This document shows, one piece after another, positions 28,706 to 37,306 of a stretch of 51,167 bases of DNA. The number at the start of each line of letters is the position of its first letter. Within the stretch, counting starts at the first letter, position 1. The stretch is from an uncultured Alphaproteobacteria bacterium. GTDB taxonomy: Bacteria > Pseudomonadota > Alphaproteobacteria > Rhodobacterales > Rhodobacteraceae. The notes below the pieces were generated by a model that did no database searches, was not told where the DNA came from, and was given only the letters and a program-made list of their open reading frames with translations. The stretch covers positions 1-51,167 of the forward strand of contig CACFXF010000011.1 in assembly GCA_902570265.1 (NCBI GenBank), written 5' to 3'. The position numbers and the translations under genes were made by a program.

Positions 28706-29275
28706 ATGACTCAAGCTGGTAATATTCAAGTCCAAACAAGTTTTAAAGCTGATAGAAGAGACCCACACTTAAGGAACGGACCTAAAAGTACAGATTTTAG
28801 ATTTAACCCATTTCAGGATGAAGCTTTTATAAAGAATAATGAGATTATTGCTGGATTGGCATTAGGAGAGTTAGAAATGTGGATCCATCGAATCATAGGA
28901 ATGCCTAGCCAAATTAAGGAATTTGAAGATATTGGTACTTGGAGTAGCAAAAGTAATGCGCGTGTTTATTTTATGAATCTAATTTTTTATAACTATTTTA
29001 GTGGTCTAGTAACAACAAAAAGTATAGTGAGTAATCAAATCATGATTACAAGAAAAGCCGCAAGTGATATGGTGGAGAGTGCTATAAAATTGGGGATCGT
29101 TGAATATTATTCAGATAAAGAATTTCGAGCTACAGAAAGATATATAGAATATTATCTAAAGTACACAAAACTGGTAGCAAAAACTTACATCCCTAAGCTT
29201 ACAAAATTACTAACGCAGTTGCATGCAATTAATAATGTTCCAAATGCCCAGGAAACATTCAAAATTCGTGGATAG
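28706..29275 (+). CDS. Putative winged-helix (MarR-like) transcriptional regulator
   Basis: I do not recognise this 189 aa protein by name. Its middle portion, residues about 90-150, reads as a helix-turn-helix: LVTTKSIVSNQIMITRKAAS, then DMVESAIKLGIVEYYSDKE as recognition helix and wing, with an amphipathic C-terminal helix. This resembles MarR-type DNA-binding domains; the N-terminal 60 residues are unusual. The start has AAAGAGGATAC upstream. A near-perfect 17 bp palindrome begins 17 nt after its stop, in front of the ABC importer, which supports a local regulator role. This assignment is inference from pattern and context. Confidence 0.55.
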   Translation: MTQAGNIQVQTSFKADRRDPHLRNGPKSTDFRFNPFQDEAFIKNNEIIAGLALGELEMWIHRIIGMPSQIKEFEDIGTWSSKSNARVYFMNLIFYNYFSGLVTTKSIVSNQIMITRKAASDMVESAIKLGIVEYYSDKEFRATERYIEYYLKYTKLVAKTYIPKLTKLLTQLHAINNVPNAQETFKIRG

Positions 29276-29291
29276 TCAGTAAGCAGTACAA

Positions 29292-29308
29292 TGTATACTC
29301 AGTATACA
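29292..29308. promoter_or_regulatory. Palindromic operator-like site upstream of the amino acid importer
   Basis: TGTATACTCAGTATACA is a 17 bp palindrome around a central C. It sits between the putative regulator and the importer genes. It is preceded by GTCAGTAA (29276-29283) and followed by an A-run, TAG and a T-run. The same arrangement, with a degraded palindrome, recurs at 34387-34440 upstream of the second ureohydrolase, which marks it as a likely transcription-factor site. The following 265 bp to the importer start are non-coding. Confidence 0.6.
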
Positions 29309-29573
29309 AATGAAAAAAAAATAGTTTTTTTATCTAAATTACCATAGTATTTATTAATTATGAGTGACGTGAGAAGGAATAACAGAAAATAAAATTTATC
29401 TGTCAAATTCCACTCTAAGTAAGATGTATCTAGCCTGAAGAGGTATACTAGTTGAGATAGTTTTTAGAGATTTGTAAAATTTATATTTTGTAAAAGATAC
29501 TTTATTTTTTTACTTAACAAATAAATAAATCTAAAAACAATATTAAAAAATGAAATTAAATGGAGGTAAAAGA

Positions 29574-30422
29574 ATGAAACAAATTTATAAAATATTGTCG
29601 TTGAAAAGTTTAATTTTATCTATTTTTATTTTATTCATGGGAACCAGTATTTATGCTGAAACAACATTTGAAAAGATAAAAAGAACTGGCAAAGTTACAG
29701 TTGGAACAGAAGCCGCATTTCCACCTTTTGAATTTGTTGAGGATGGTAAAATTGTAGGGTACGGTAAAGATATTCTTGATTATATTATTGCTGATTTAGG
29801 AGTTGAACTTAATCAGTTAGACCTTCCTTGGCAAGGAATTCTTCCTGGCGTATTAGCAGGAAAATTTGATTTTGTAGCTACTAGTGTCAGTATTCGTGCT
29901 GAAAGAGCAAAAAAATATGCTTTTACAGTACCTATTGCTGAAGGAACAAACTGGGTTATGAAAAGAAATGGTGATACCTCAATAATGAGTCCTGATGATT
30001 TATCTGGAAAAGTGGTATGCACACAATTAGCATCAGGTAGTGAAAAGGCTACACAAGAATGGGAAAAAGATATGAAATCAAGAGGATTAGAGGGTTTTAA
30101 GGAATTAAAACTTTTTACTGCTCACCCAGAAGCAACCTTGGCATTAGCCAATGGGACTTGTGATGCTCAAACTCAAACTGTACCAAATTTAGCGGTAGTT
30201 GCTAAAAAACAAGAAGGAGTTTTTGAACTTGTTGGTCCAATAACTGATAAAACATATATGGCTTGGGTTACTCGCCCAGAGGATACAGATTTGCGAGATT
30301 ATTTAAGTTCAAAGATACTTGAAATGCGTGATAAAGGTATAATTGATGAAATTCAAGATAAGTGGTTTGGCTTTAGAATGCCAATTCCAAGTGAAGGTCA
30401 TTTACCTGAAGGTGCACTTTAA
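29574..30422 (+). CDS. Amino acid ABC transporter, periplasmic substrate-binding protein
   Basis: This 282 aa protein binds a polar amino acid or related small molecule in the periplasm. The ATG at 29574 is preferred over one 24 nt upstream because GGAGGTAAAAG directly precedes it. Residues 1-27 form a signal peptide ending IYAETTFE. The mature part begins FEKIKRTGKVTVGTEAAFPPFEFVEDGKIVGYGKDI, the standard bacterial family 3 opening, with SIRAERAKKYAFTVPI as the hinge region. It heads a complete importer operon (two permeases and an ATPase follow). Confidence 0.92.
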   Translation: MKQIYKILSLKSLILSIFILFMGTSIYAETTFEKIKRTGKVTVGTEAAFPPFEFVEDGKIVGYGKDILDYIIADLGVELNQLDLPWQGILPGVLAGKFDFVATSVSIRAERAKKYAFTVPIAEGTNWVMKRNGDTSIMSPDDLSGKVVCTQLASGSEKATQEWEKDMKSRGLEGFKELKLFTAHPEATLALANGTCDAQTQTVPNLAVVAKKQEGVFELVGPITDKTYMAWVTRPEDTDLRDYLSSKILEMRDKGIIDEIQDKWFGFRMPIPSEGHLPEGAL

Positions 30423-30445
30423 TTTTAATAAATAACTAAATTTAA

Positions 30446-30473
30446 GATTGCCTTAAATAATTTTAAGGCAATC
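30446..30473 (+). terminator. Strong stem-loop between binding-protein gene and permease genes
   Basis: The arms GATTGCCTTAAA and TTTAAGGCAATC pair perfectly over 12 bp around a 4 nt TAAT loop. It lies 23 nt after the binding-protein stop and 22 nt before the first permease. No strong T-run follows, so it looks more like a partial terminator or an mRNA 3'-end stabiliser that raises the binding protein relative to the membrane parts, a common arrangement in ABC operons. Confidence 0.7.
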
Positions 30474-30495
30474 TATTACTTTGTTAGTAAAAGTC

Positions 30496-31158
30496 ATGAA
30501 ATTTGACATAAGTTATATTTTTGATGCTTTACCTAGGCTACTTGAAGGTGCATTAATCACTTTACAAGTTGCAATTTTAGGTTTTTGTTTCAGTATTATT
30601 TTAGCTACTTTTATAACTATTGCTAAAACCTCTTTTAATTCAAGAATTTTTAATGGATTTATAGCCTTTTATATTAGTTTTATAAGGGGAACACCTCTTT
30701 TGGTTCAAATCTTTTTGATTTATTATGTATTACCTGTTTTTGGACTAAATTTAGCACCATTTCCAGCTGGAATTTTAGCTATTACTTTAAATAGTGCAGC
30801 GTTTGTTATAGAAATTTTACGAGGTGGTTTAGCTTCAGTACCAAAAGGACAGTTTGAAGCAGCCAAATCGTTAGGAATATCAGGATATGCGCTCTGGTGG
30901 AAAATAATTCTACCTCAAACATTCATCACCTCTATACCACCATTAGTCAATGAATTTACTATGGTCCTTAAAGCTACAGCTTTATTATCAGTGATAACAG
31001 TAGTGGAGTTAATGCGTGTTTCACAACAAATTTATAGTGCAAATTATCATCCAGTTGAGGTTCTAAGTGCTACTTTTATAATTTATTTTTTAATGTGTTT
31101 TGTTGTTAGTCGAAGTTCAGTCTTTTTAGAACAGAGATTTAAAGTAAAAAGGGCTTAA
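30496..31158 (+). CDS. Amino acid ABC transporter permease (HisM/HisQ type), subunit 1
   Basis: This 220 aa inner-membrane permease belongs to the polar amino acid group. Family landmarks are RLLEGALITLQVAILGFCFSIILA at the N-terminus, FYISFIRGTPLLVQIFLIYYVLP, and the EAA loop EAAKSLGISGYALWWKIILPQ, with five predicted membrane spans. The ATG at 30496 is used; a TTG five codons upstream is a weaker option. It is followed 8 bp later by a second permease, so the channel is probably a heterodimer. Confidence 0.92.
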   Translation: MKFDISYIFDALPRLLEGALITLQVAILGFCFSIILATFITIAKTSFNSRIFNGFIAFYISFIRGTPLLVQIFLIYYVLPVFGLNLAPFPAGILAITLNSAAFVIEILRGGLASVPKGQFEAAKSLGISGYALWWKIILPQTFITSIPPLVNEFTMVLKATALLSVITVVELMRVSQQIYSANYHPVEVLSATFIIYFLMCFVVSRSSVFLEQRFKVKRA

Positions 31159-31166
31159 AAGTTATA

Positions 31167-31880
31167 ATGCTAGAATACCAAATATTTTTTGATTATTTCC
31201 CAATGATTTTATTAGGTTTTTGGTTAACCTTAAAAATTGTTGTATGTGCTATTGCGTTAGGTATCCCATTAGGACTAATTCTAGCTCTAGGCAGGCGATC
31301 AAATTTTATACTAATCAGTTTTTTTGCAACTAGTTTTATAGAATTATTTCGCAATACACCATTTATAATACAAGTATTTTTATTTTATTATGTTTTACCC
31401 TTCTATGGTTTAAGACTTTCTGCTGAGTATGTGGGAATTTTGGCTCTTGCAGCTTTTGGAAGTGCCTATTTTGCTGAAATTATAAGAGGAGGTATTGATG
31501 CTATACCTAAAGGTCAGCTTGAAAGTGCTAGAGCAATTGGCATGACTGATTGGCAATCTATGAAAAATATTATTTTGCCTCAAACCGTCTCTATAGTTTT
31601 ACCGCCATTAACTAACCAGACACTAACTCTTATAAAAGAATCTGCAATATTATCTACAATTACTGTTCATGAACTTACAATGACAGGGCTAATGGTACAG
31701 GGTGAAACTTTTAGGCCATTTGAAGTTTTTATAATGGTTGCTTTATTATATTGGGCCTTAAATGAAACTATAGCTTCGATCATGCGTAGAATTGAAAAGA
31801 GATATAGTCGAAATAGAAAACAAAACAAAATAGTTAGATCTAATATTGATATTATTAAAAGTAGCGGGTTTTCTCGATGA
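31167..31880 (+). CDS. Amino acid ABC transporter permease (HisM/HisQ type), subunit 2
   Basis: This 237 aa permease pairs with the preceding subunit. Landmarks are GFWLTLKIVVCAIALGIPLG, FIELFRNTPFIIQVFLFYYVLP and the coupling loop ESARAIGMTDWQSMKNIILPQ. A charged C-terminal tail of about 30 residues (RRIEKRYSRNRKQNK) extends past the last span. Its TGA overlaps the ATPase ATG in an ATGA arrangement (31877-31880), which implies tight translational coupling. Confidence 0.92.
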   Translation: MLEYQIFFDYFPMILLGFWLTLKIVVCAIALGIPLGLILALGRRSNFILISFFATSFIELFRNTPFIIQVFLFYYVLPFYGLRLSAEYVGILALAAFGSAYFAEIIRGGIDAIPKGQLESARAIGMTDWQSMKNIILPQTVSIVLPPLTNQTLTLIKESAILSTITVHELTMTGLMVQGETFRPFEVFIMVALLYWALNETIASIMRRIEKRYSRNRKQNKIVRSNIDIIKSSGFSR

Positions 31881-32647
31881 AACCAAAATTTTTAGAAGTC
31901 ATTGATATTAATAAGAAATTTGAAAATATAAATGCTTTAAAAAATGTTTCTCTTAATGTTTCTAAGGGTGAAGTGATATGTATAATAGGACCTAGTGGTT
32001 GTGGTAAAAGTACACTTTTGAGAACTGTTAATTGGCTTACTCCTCCAGATAGTGGAAAGGTTATTCTAAAAGGAGAAATTATTGGCTCTGCCACAGGAAA
32101 ACTGACTTTTGAACAAAATAGATCATTAAATGAGTTTCGAGCAAGAATTGGAATGGTTTTTCAACAATTCAACGTTTGGCCACATCTCAATGCTCTTGAG
32201 AATGTGGTTAGAGCACAAATTGTTGTTAGAAAAAGAATGAGAGATGAAGCTGAAAAAAAAGCAATAAAGATATTAAATGAAGTGGGTTTGAAAGATAAAA
32301 TTGATGAGTGGCCAGACAATCTTTCGGGAGGACAAAAACAAAGACTTGCCATTGCAAGGTCTTTAGCTATGGATCCAATCTTAATGTTATTAGATGAACC
32401 AACATCTGCATTAGATCCTGAGCTTATAGGTGAAGTTTTATCAGTTTTAAGAAATTTAGTAAATGAAGGAATGACAATGTTAATTGTTACTCATGAATTA
32501 GGATTTGCTTCTAAATTCGGTGATAAAATAGTTTTTATGGATGCAGGTGAAATTATTGAATCTGGGCCTCCAAATACCATTCTAAAGTCGCCAAAAACAG
32601 AAAGATTAAAACTTTTTTTAGAAAAATTGAGTCTCACGTCACTTTAG
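31877..32647 (+). CDS. Amino acid ABC transporter ATP-binding protein (GlnQ type)
   Basis: This 256 aa ATPase completes the importer. Walker A is GPSGCGKSTLLRTVNWL, the Q-loop stretch is GMVFQQFNVWPHLNALENV, the signature is LSGGQKQRLAIARSLAM, Walker B is LMLLDEPTSALDPE, and the H-loop is VTHELGFASKF. These are the standard forms for the polar amino acid subfamily. Its start overlaps the upstream permease by 4 bp. The convergent amidase gene ends 73 bp downstream, and no hairpin is seen in the gap. Confidence 0.93.
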   Translation: MKPKFLEVIDINKKFENINALKNVSLNVSKGEVICIIGPSGCGKSTLLRTVNWLTPPDSGKVILKGEIIGSATGKLTFEQNRSLNEFRARIGMVFQQFNVWPHLNALENVVRAQIVVRKRMRDEAEKKAIKILNEVGLKDKIDEWPDNLSGGQKQRLAIARSLAMDPILMLLDEPTSALDPELIGEVLSVLRNLVNEGMTMLIVTHELGFASKFGDKIVFMDAGEIIESGPPNTILKSPKTERLKLFLEKLSLTSL

Positions 32648-32720
32648 TAGCTAATAATTTAGGTTTATGTAGTTTAAGAGTTATAAAAGGCAGTAATAAA
32701 ATTGTTTTTATTCTAGTTTT

Positions 32721-34175
32721 TTAAATACATAAAGGTGGTGGAATAAAGCCTCCCAATTCTCTTTCTACTGCTTCCGCAAAAGCTAAAGCTGTGAAGTCAC
32801 GACCATGGCTTGCAATTGCTTGATATCCTACAGGAAGCCCTCTAACAAGTCCAATTGGGCCTACAACGCTTGGTAATCCAATAACACCTGAATAACCCGA
32901 CCAATAGAGTTGTGCCATCTCTGGATAATTTTTTCCATTTATATTTAAGAACCTTTGGTAGCGAGGACCTTTTTGATCATGATTAAATGCAGGTGTTCCA
33001 GTAGCTGGAGCAAGAAGAATATCGATATCTTCAAAATATGCATCAAATGCTAATCTGTGTTTATTCCTTTGTTTATTTAAGTTAATCCAGTCCCTATGAA
33101 GAAGTGATAAACCCTCAAATCGTGTACCACAGATGCGGTTTACACTATCATTATTTAATTCCTTAACACCTTCGCTAAGTGCATTGATTTGTTCTTTTGT
33201 AAAGTGGGGTGAATCAGATGCACCTACTAACTTAAGGTAAATCATAAAGTGTAATTCATTATCAATATCAGGTAATTTATTTCGGATTATTTTTGCGCCT
33301 GCCTTTTCCAAATTTATTACAAATTTCTCTAATTCATCTAGATAATCATTATCAACAGGGCTTTCTGGATCATTAAGTTTTAATCCAATCCGGAATTGGT
33401 TCAACTTAGTTCTATCATCTGCTGGTAAATTATTTTTAAATGCTGTTGATTCTATTGCTCGTAAACCTACAATAGTCTCAAAAGCAAGCTTTAGATCTTC
33501 AGCTGTTCTTGCCAATGGTCCAACTACTGAAATATCTGACTCAGAATGTGTTTCTTCAATACATTGACCTTGAGAAGAAACGACTTTAAATGTAGGTTTC
33601 ATTCCAAAAACACCACAGTAATGAGCTGGATTTCTTATTGAAGAGCCGGCATCACTGCCAACTTCGAGGGCACTCATACCAGTCGATAGTGCAGCCGCTG
33701 ATCCTCCAGAAGAACCTCCAGGCGTACGGGTTTGATCCCAGGGGTTGTTAGTTGTTCCATAGATTTTGTTAAACGTCTGCCATTCCACAAGATCAAGTGG
33801 AACGTTTGTTTTGCCAAAAACTATAGCACCAGCACTTCGCAGTCTTGCTACTACATCGCTATCAGTTTTTGCAATATTATGAATATTTTTAGGATCTCCC
33901 CAAGTAGTAGGTGCACCTGAAAGGTTAAAAGACTCTTTTACTGTCATCGGCACTCCATGTAATGGACCACGAAAATTACCTGTAGCTGTTTCTTTGTCTA
34001 TTTGCCAAGCTATTTCTTTAGCAGCTTTTCTATCTTGCCAAATAACTGCATTTATTGTTGGATTGAATATATCAATTTGTTCAAAATAGGCTTCTAGAAG
34101 GTCTATGGCTTTAATTGACCTTTTTTGTATTGCTATTGCATGTTGCTTTGCAGATTTGAAAACAATTGAAGACAT
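32721..34175 (-). CDS. Amidase-signature-family hydrolase
   Basis: This 484 aa enzyme hydrolyses an amide bond with a Ser-cisSer-Lys triad: K80 in TVKESFN, serine near 155 in TPGGSSGGSAA, and the nucleophile near 179 in GSDAGSSIRNPA. The usual DTGGSIR appears as DAGSSIR, with the catalytic serine kept. The ATG at 34175 is preferred over one 15 nt earlier because GGAAGG lies 7 nt upstream. It converges on the importer operon and shares an upstream region with the ureohydrolase. A small amide or ureido substrate brought in by the importer is a reasonable inference. Confidence 0.9.
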   Translation of the reverse strand: MSSIVFKSAKQHAIAIQKRSIKAIDLLEAYFEQIDIFNPTINAVIWQDRKAAKEIAWQIDKETATGNFRGPLHGVPMTVKESFNLSGAPTTWGDPKNIHNIAKTDSDVVARLRSAGAIVFGKTNVPLDLVEWQTFNKIYGTTNNPWDQTRTPGGSSGGSAAALSTGMSALEVGSDAGSSIRNPAHYCGVFGMKPTFKVVSSQGQCIEETHSESDISVVGPLARTAEDLKLAFETIVGLRAIESTAFKNNLPADDRTKLNQFRIGLKLNDPESPVDNDYLDELEKFVINLEKAGAKIIRNKLPDIDNELHFMIYLKLVGASDSPHFTKEQINALSEGVKELNNDSVNRICGTRFEGLSLLHRDWINLNKQRNKHRLAFDAYFEDIDILLAPATGTPAFNHDQKGPRYQRFLNINGKNYPEMAQLYWSGYSGVIGLPSVVGPIGLVRGLPVGYQAIASHGRDFTALAFAEAVERELGGFIPPPLCI

Positions 34176-34661
34176 ATCTATACCTTCCATAAATCAACAA
34201 TATTAATTTTTAGATAACAATTTTTGAAAAGCAAGATTAGATTCCAATATATCTTGTTAAAATAATTTATTTAAGTTTTCAGTTAAATCGATATTCAATT
34301 ATAATGAAATAAAAAATAATTAAAATTATTCTAAAAATATTATAAATCTTAATTTTGGTGATAAATAGATCCTTACAATTGATGAACAGTCAGTAAACAA
34401 ATAATTCATACTCACTATACAACGGATTAAAAAATAGTTTTTTTACTCTTTATCCCGTGATAGTTATAAATAACCAAATAAAATTATGTTATATAAGGAT
34501 AGTTTTTTGATGCTAAATTTTCCGAGTTTTTAAAATAATTTTTTCATAATTTGAAGATTACAATTTCAGGAAACATAAATAACTTTACACCGATTAAATA
34601 TAAAACATTTTAAAACTTAATAAACATCAATTTAAAATCATCAAAAAAGGAAAATTAATCA
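34176..34661. promoter_or_regulatory. Divergent regulatory region with a second, degenerate operator-like site
   Basis: This 486 bp gap separates the divergent amidase and ureohydrolase genes and contains no convincing ORF. At 34406-34421 the sequence TCATACTCACTATACA matches the operator-like palindrome at 29292 at 14 of 16 positions. It has the same flanks: GTCAGTAA upstream and AAAAAATAGTTTTTTTA downstream. The remainder is very AT-rich, and a plausible ribosome site AAAAGGAAAA precedes the ureohydrolase ATG. Confidence 0.5.
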
Positions 34662-35618
34662 ATGTCAAATTCTCTTACCAATCCACCGAAAAAAGAATTC
34701 CAAAGTTTTCATAATTTTCCAATTATTAATGATTTGGACAATTTTAAAGCTGATATTGCTTTCTTAGGAATTCCTTTTGGAGACCCATATTCCATGGGAG
34801 AGGCAAGTAATGATCAATCTAATGCTCCAACACATATAAGAAGATACTGTGAAAGGGCCTTACGAGGACTTGATCGATATGATTTTGATATTGGAGGAAC
34901 TCTTCTAAATGGAGAAGATATTACAGCTGTAGATTGTGGAGATGTAATTGGGGAGGCAAAAGATGTAATTGGAAATCATGATAGGTCTGAAAAAGCAGTT
35001 AGAAAAGTATTATCTTCTGGAGCAATGCCAATTATCTTAGGAGGTGATCACGCAATTCCTATTCCTGTTTTTCGTGCCTTAGAAAATCATGGTCCGATTA
35101 CATTGGTTCAGGTAGATGCACACATTGATTGGAGGGATGTATTTCATGGTGTAAGTTATGGATTATCTAGTGTGATTAGAAGAGCTTCTGAGATGGATCA
35201 TATTAATGAAATTTTTCAGATTGGACTTCGATCAGCTGGAAGTGCAAGACCAGAGGAGGCAGAGGCTGCTTTAGATTATGGTTCAAATTTAATTACTGAT
35301 ATAGAACTTCAAGAAGTTGGAATGAAAGCAATTCTTGATAGAATCCCTAATAATCAAAATTATTATTTAACAATAGATGCTGACGGAGTTGATCCTACTA
35401 TAATGCCAGCAGTTGCAGGACCTGCTCCTGGTGGAGTAAATTATGCACAAATGAGGACATTAATTCAGGGATTAGTAAGAAAAGGTAGAGTTTTAGGAAT
35501 GGATATTGTTGAAATTACCCCGGCTAAAGATGTAAATGGAATTTCTGCTATTACAGCTGGTAGGTTCATATGTAATTTAATAGGAACAGCTGTAAGAGCG
35601 GGTTATTTTAAAAAGTAA
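34662..35618 (+). CDS. Ureohydrolase (agmatinase/guanidino-acid hydrolase family), paralog 2
   Basis: This 318 aa manganese-dependent enzyme releases urea from a guanidino compound. Metal motifs are GGDHAIPIP, DAHIDWRD and IDADGVDPTIMP. It is clearly paralogous to the protein at 26253-27227, sharing NDQS, DAHxDWRD, GLRS/GLRG and DPTIMPAV stretches, but the segments around the active site differ (FHGVSYGLSS against NGEKEGYSSP). That suggests a different guanidino substrate. It is followed 40 bp later by an MmgE/PrpD gene. An AAAGGA ribosome site lies upstream. Confidence 0.9.
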   Translation: MSNSLTNPPKKEFQSFHNFPIINDLDNFKADIAFLGIPFGDPYSMGEASNDQSNAPTHIRRYCERALRGLDRYDFDIGGTLLNGEDITAVDCGDVIGEAKDVIGNHDRSEKAVRKVLSSGAMPIILGGDHAIPIPVFRALENHGPITLVQVDAHIDWRDVFHGVSYGLSSVIRRASEMDHINEIFQIGLRSAGSARPEEAEAALDYGSNLITDIELQEVGMKAILDRIPNNQNYYLTIDADGVDPTIMPAVAGPAPGGVNYAQMRTLIQGLVRKGRVLGMDIVEITPAKDVNGISAITAGRFICNLIGTAVRAGYFKK

Positions 35619-35658
35619 TTTTCATAGTAAATTAGTTACTTACAAAGGTTATAATTAA

Positions 35659-37023
35659 ATGAGCTCTGATCAGCTAATTATTAGTAGACTTACAAGTGGG
35701 ATTAAAAAATTAAATACTATAAAGATTCCAAAAGAAATAATTGATATAGCCAAAAATCTGATCATTGATATATCAGGAGTTACATTTGCGGGGTCAAGAA
35801 CAAAGTCTGCATCACTAATTTATAGCTTAGCAGAAGAAACCTATTTAGAAGGTAATTGTGAAGTTATTGGAATGGAAAAAAAATTAAATCCAGCAGGTGC
35901 TGCTTTTGTAAACGGTGCTTTGGGTCATTCACTGGATTTTGATGACAACTGCTATGCCGGAGTAGTACATGGATCATCTGTTGTTTTTCCAGCTGTCTTA
36001 GCTTGTGCACAGCAAAATAAACTTTCAGGTACTCAGTTATTAAAAAGTTTTATAATAGGTTTAGAAATTCAATTTGCCGTTGCAAAAGCTTTTTCTAATG
36101 ATATTTATCATAAAGGATGGTGGACTACCTCAGTTTTTGGTTCTGTTGGTAGCACAGCTGGTACTGCGTCTTTGTTAGGTTTGAAAACTAATAAAATTAA
36201 AAATGCACTATCGATTTCGTTGTCTGGTGTTGGAGCAGTTCGTGCGATAAGAGGAACAAATGCTAAGCATTACTATTGTGGTAAATCTGCTGAAAATGGT
36301 ATATTATCTTCAAATATTGCAAAAAAAGGTGCAACAGGGCCTAATGATGTTTTTGAGGATAGGAATGGGATACTAAAAATCCTTAATGATAATGAATTTA
36401 ATTATGAGTTAATCAAAAATATTGGTGATGATTTTAGTTTGCTTGATCCAGGAGTAGATATAAAAAAATATCCAGTATGTTATGCTAGCCATGCAGCAGC
36501 TGACGGAATAAACTCGATTCTAAAATCAAAAAAAATAAAAATAAGAGAAATCAGTCAAGTTATATGTACAGTCCCTCCAATAATTGCTTCTAATTTAACA
36601 TATAATAATCCTACAACAGTAAAAGAAGCACAATTTAGCATGCAATTTTCCATTGCAATGATTATTAAATTTGGTTCTATCAAGTTAAATTTTTTAGATG
36701 ATCGATATATCTTGGATGAAGATACAAAAAAGTTGATGGAAATAATAGATATGAGGGTAGGAGAACTTCCAAATAATATAAAAAAGTCTGAAATTATTTG
36801 TCCAGAGTGGTCATATGTAAAACTGGTTGATAAATCTGGGAATTACTATGAAAAATTTATGGGTGCTCCTATTGGTTCAGCTAAAAAGCCACTAGATCAA
36901 GCGATGCTTTTTAATAAGTTTAAATCTTGCATCGAATTTTCAGGAATAAGTCAATCACCTGACTATTTATATGATAAACTTATAAATATAGAAGAAATCA
37001 AAAACTGTAGAAAATTGTTTTAA
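35659..37023 (+). CDS. MmgE/PrpD-family protein
   Basis: This 454 aa protein belongs to the family of 2-methylcitrate dehydratase and related iron-free dehydratases or isomerases. Visible landmarks are the N-terminal IAKNLIIDISGVTFAGS, the conserved NGALGHSLDFDDNCYAGVVHGSSVVFPAVLA, KGWWTTSVFGSVGSTAGTASLLGL, and the C-terminal domain beginning KKYPVCYASHAAADG. No methylcitrate-cycle genes are nearby. Homologs act on citrate- or aconitate-like acids and on iminodisuccinate. The role here is open, probably breakdown of a product from the linked ureohydrolase or amidase. Confidence 0.85.
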   Translation: MSSDQLIISRLTSGIKKLNTIKIPKEIIDIAKNLIIDISGVTFAGSRTKSASLIYSLAEETYLEGNCEVIGMEKKLNPAGAAFVNGALGHSLDFDDNCYAGVVHGSSVVFPAVLACAQQNKLSGTQLLKSFIIGLEIQFAVAKAFSNDIYHKGWWTTSVFGSVGSTAGTASLLGLKTNKIKNALSISLSGVGAVRAIRGTNAKHYYCGKSAENGILSSNIAKKGATGPNDVFEDRNGILKILNDNEFNYELIKNIGDDFSLLDPGVDIKKYPVCYASHAAADGINSILKSKKIKIREISQVICTVPPIIASNLTYNNPTTVKEAQFSMQFSIAMIIKFGSIKLNFLDDRYILDEDTKKLMEIIDMRVGELPNNIKKSEIICPEWSYVKLVDKSGNYYEKFMGAPIGSAKKPLDQAMLFNKFKSCIEFSGISQSPDYLYDKLINIEEIKNCRKLF

Positions 37024-37306
37024 GTTTGGTAGTTAAGTTTACAAATAGCTTTAAATTAAATAAAAATTTAACTTTCTAAATAATTATTAGTTTATAAGTT
37101 TTTAACATAATTTGGACAGTAAAAGATTTAGTTTATGTAGTTATTTTTTAAATTAAAATTTCTTTGCTTTTTATGTTTTTCTAGATAAAATTAAAGATTA
37201 TAGAGACTTTTCTAAGTGAAAAATTCTTACTTTTAATATATCTTAGTCAAAATGCATTGGGTTCTAATTTCAATACTTATTTTCTCAATAAAAATGGAAT
37301 AAAATT

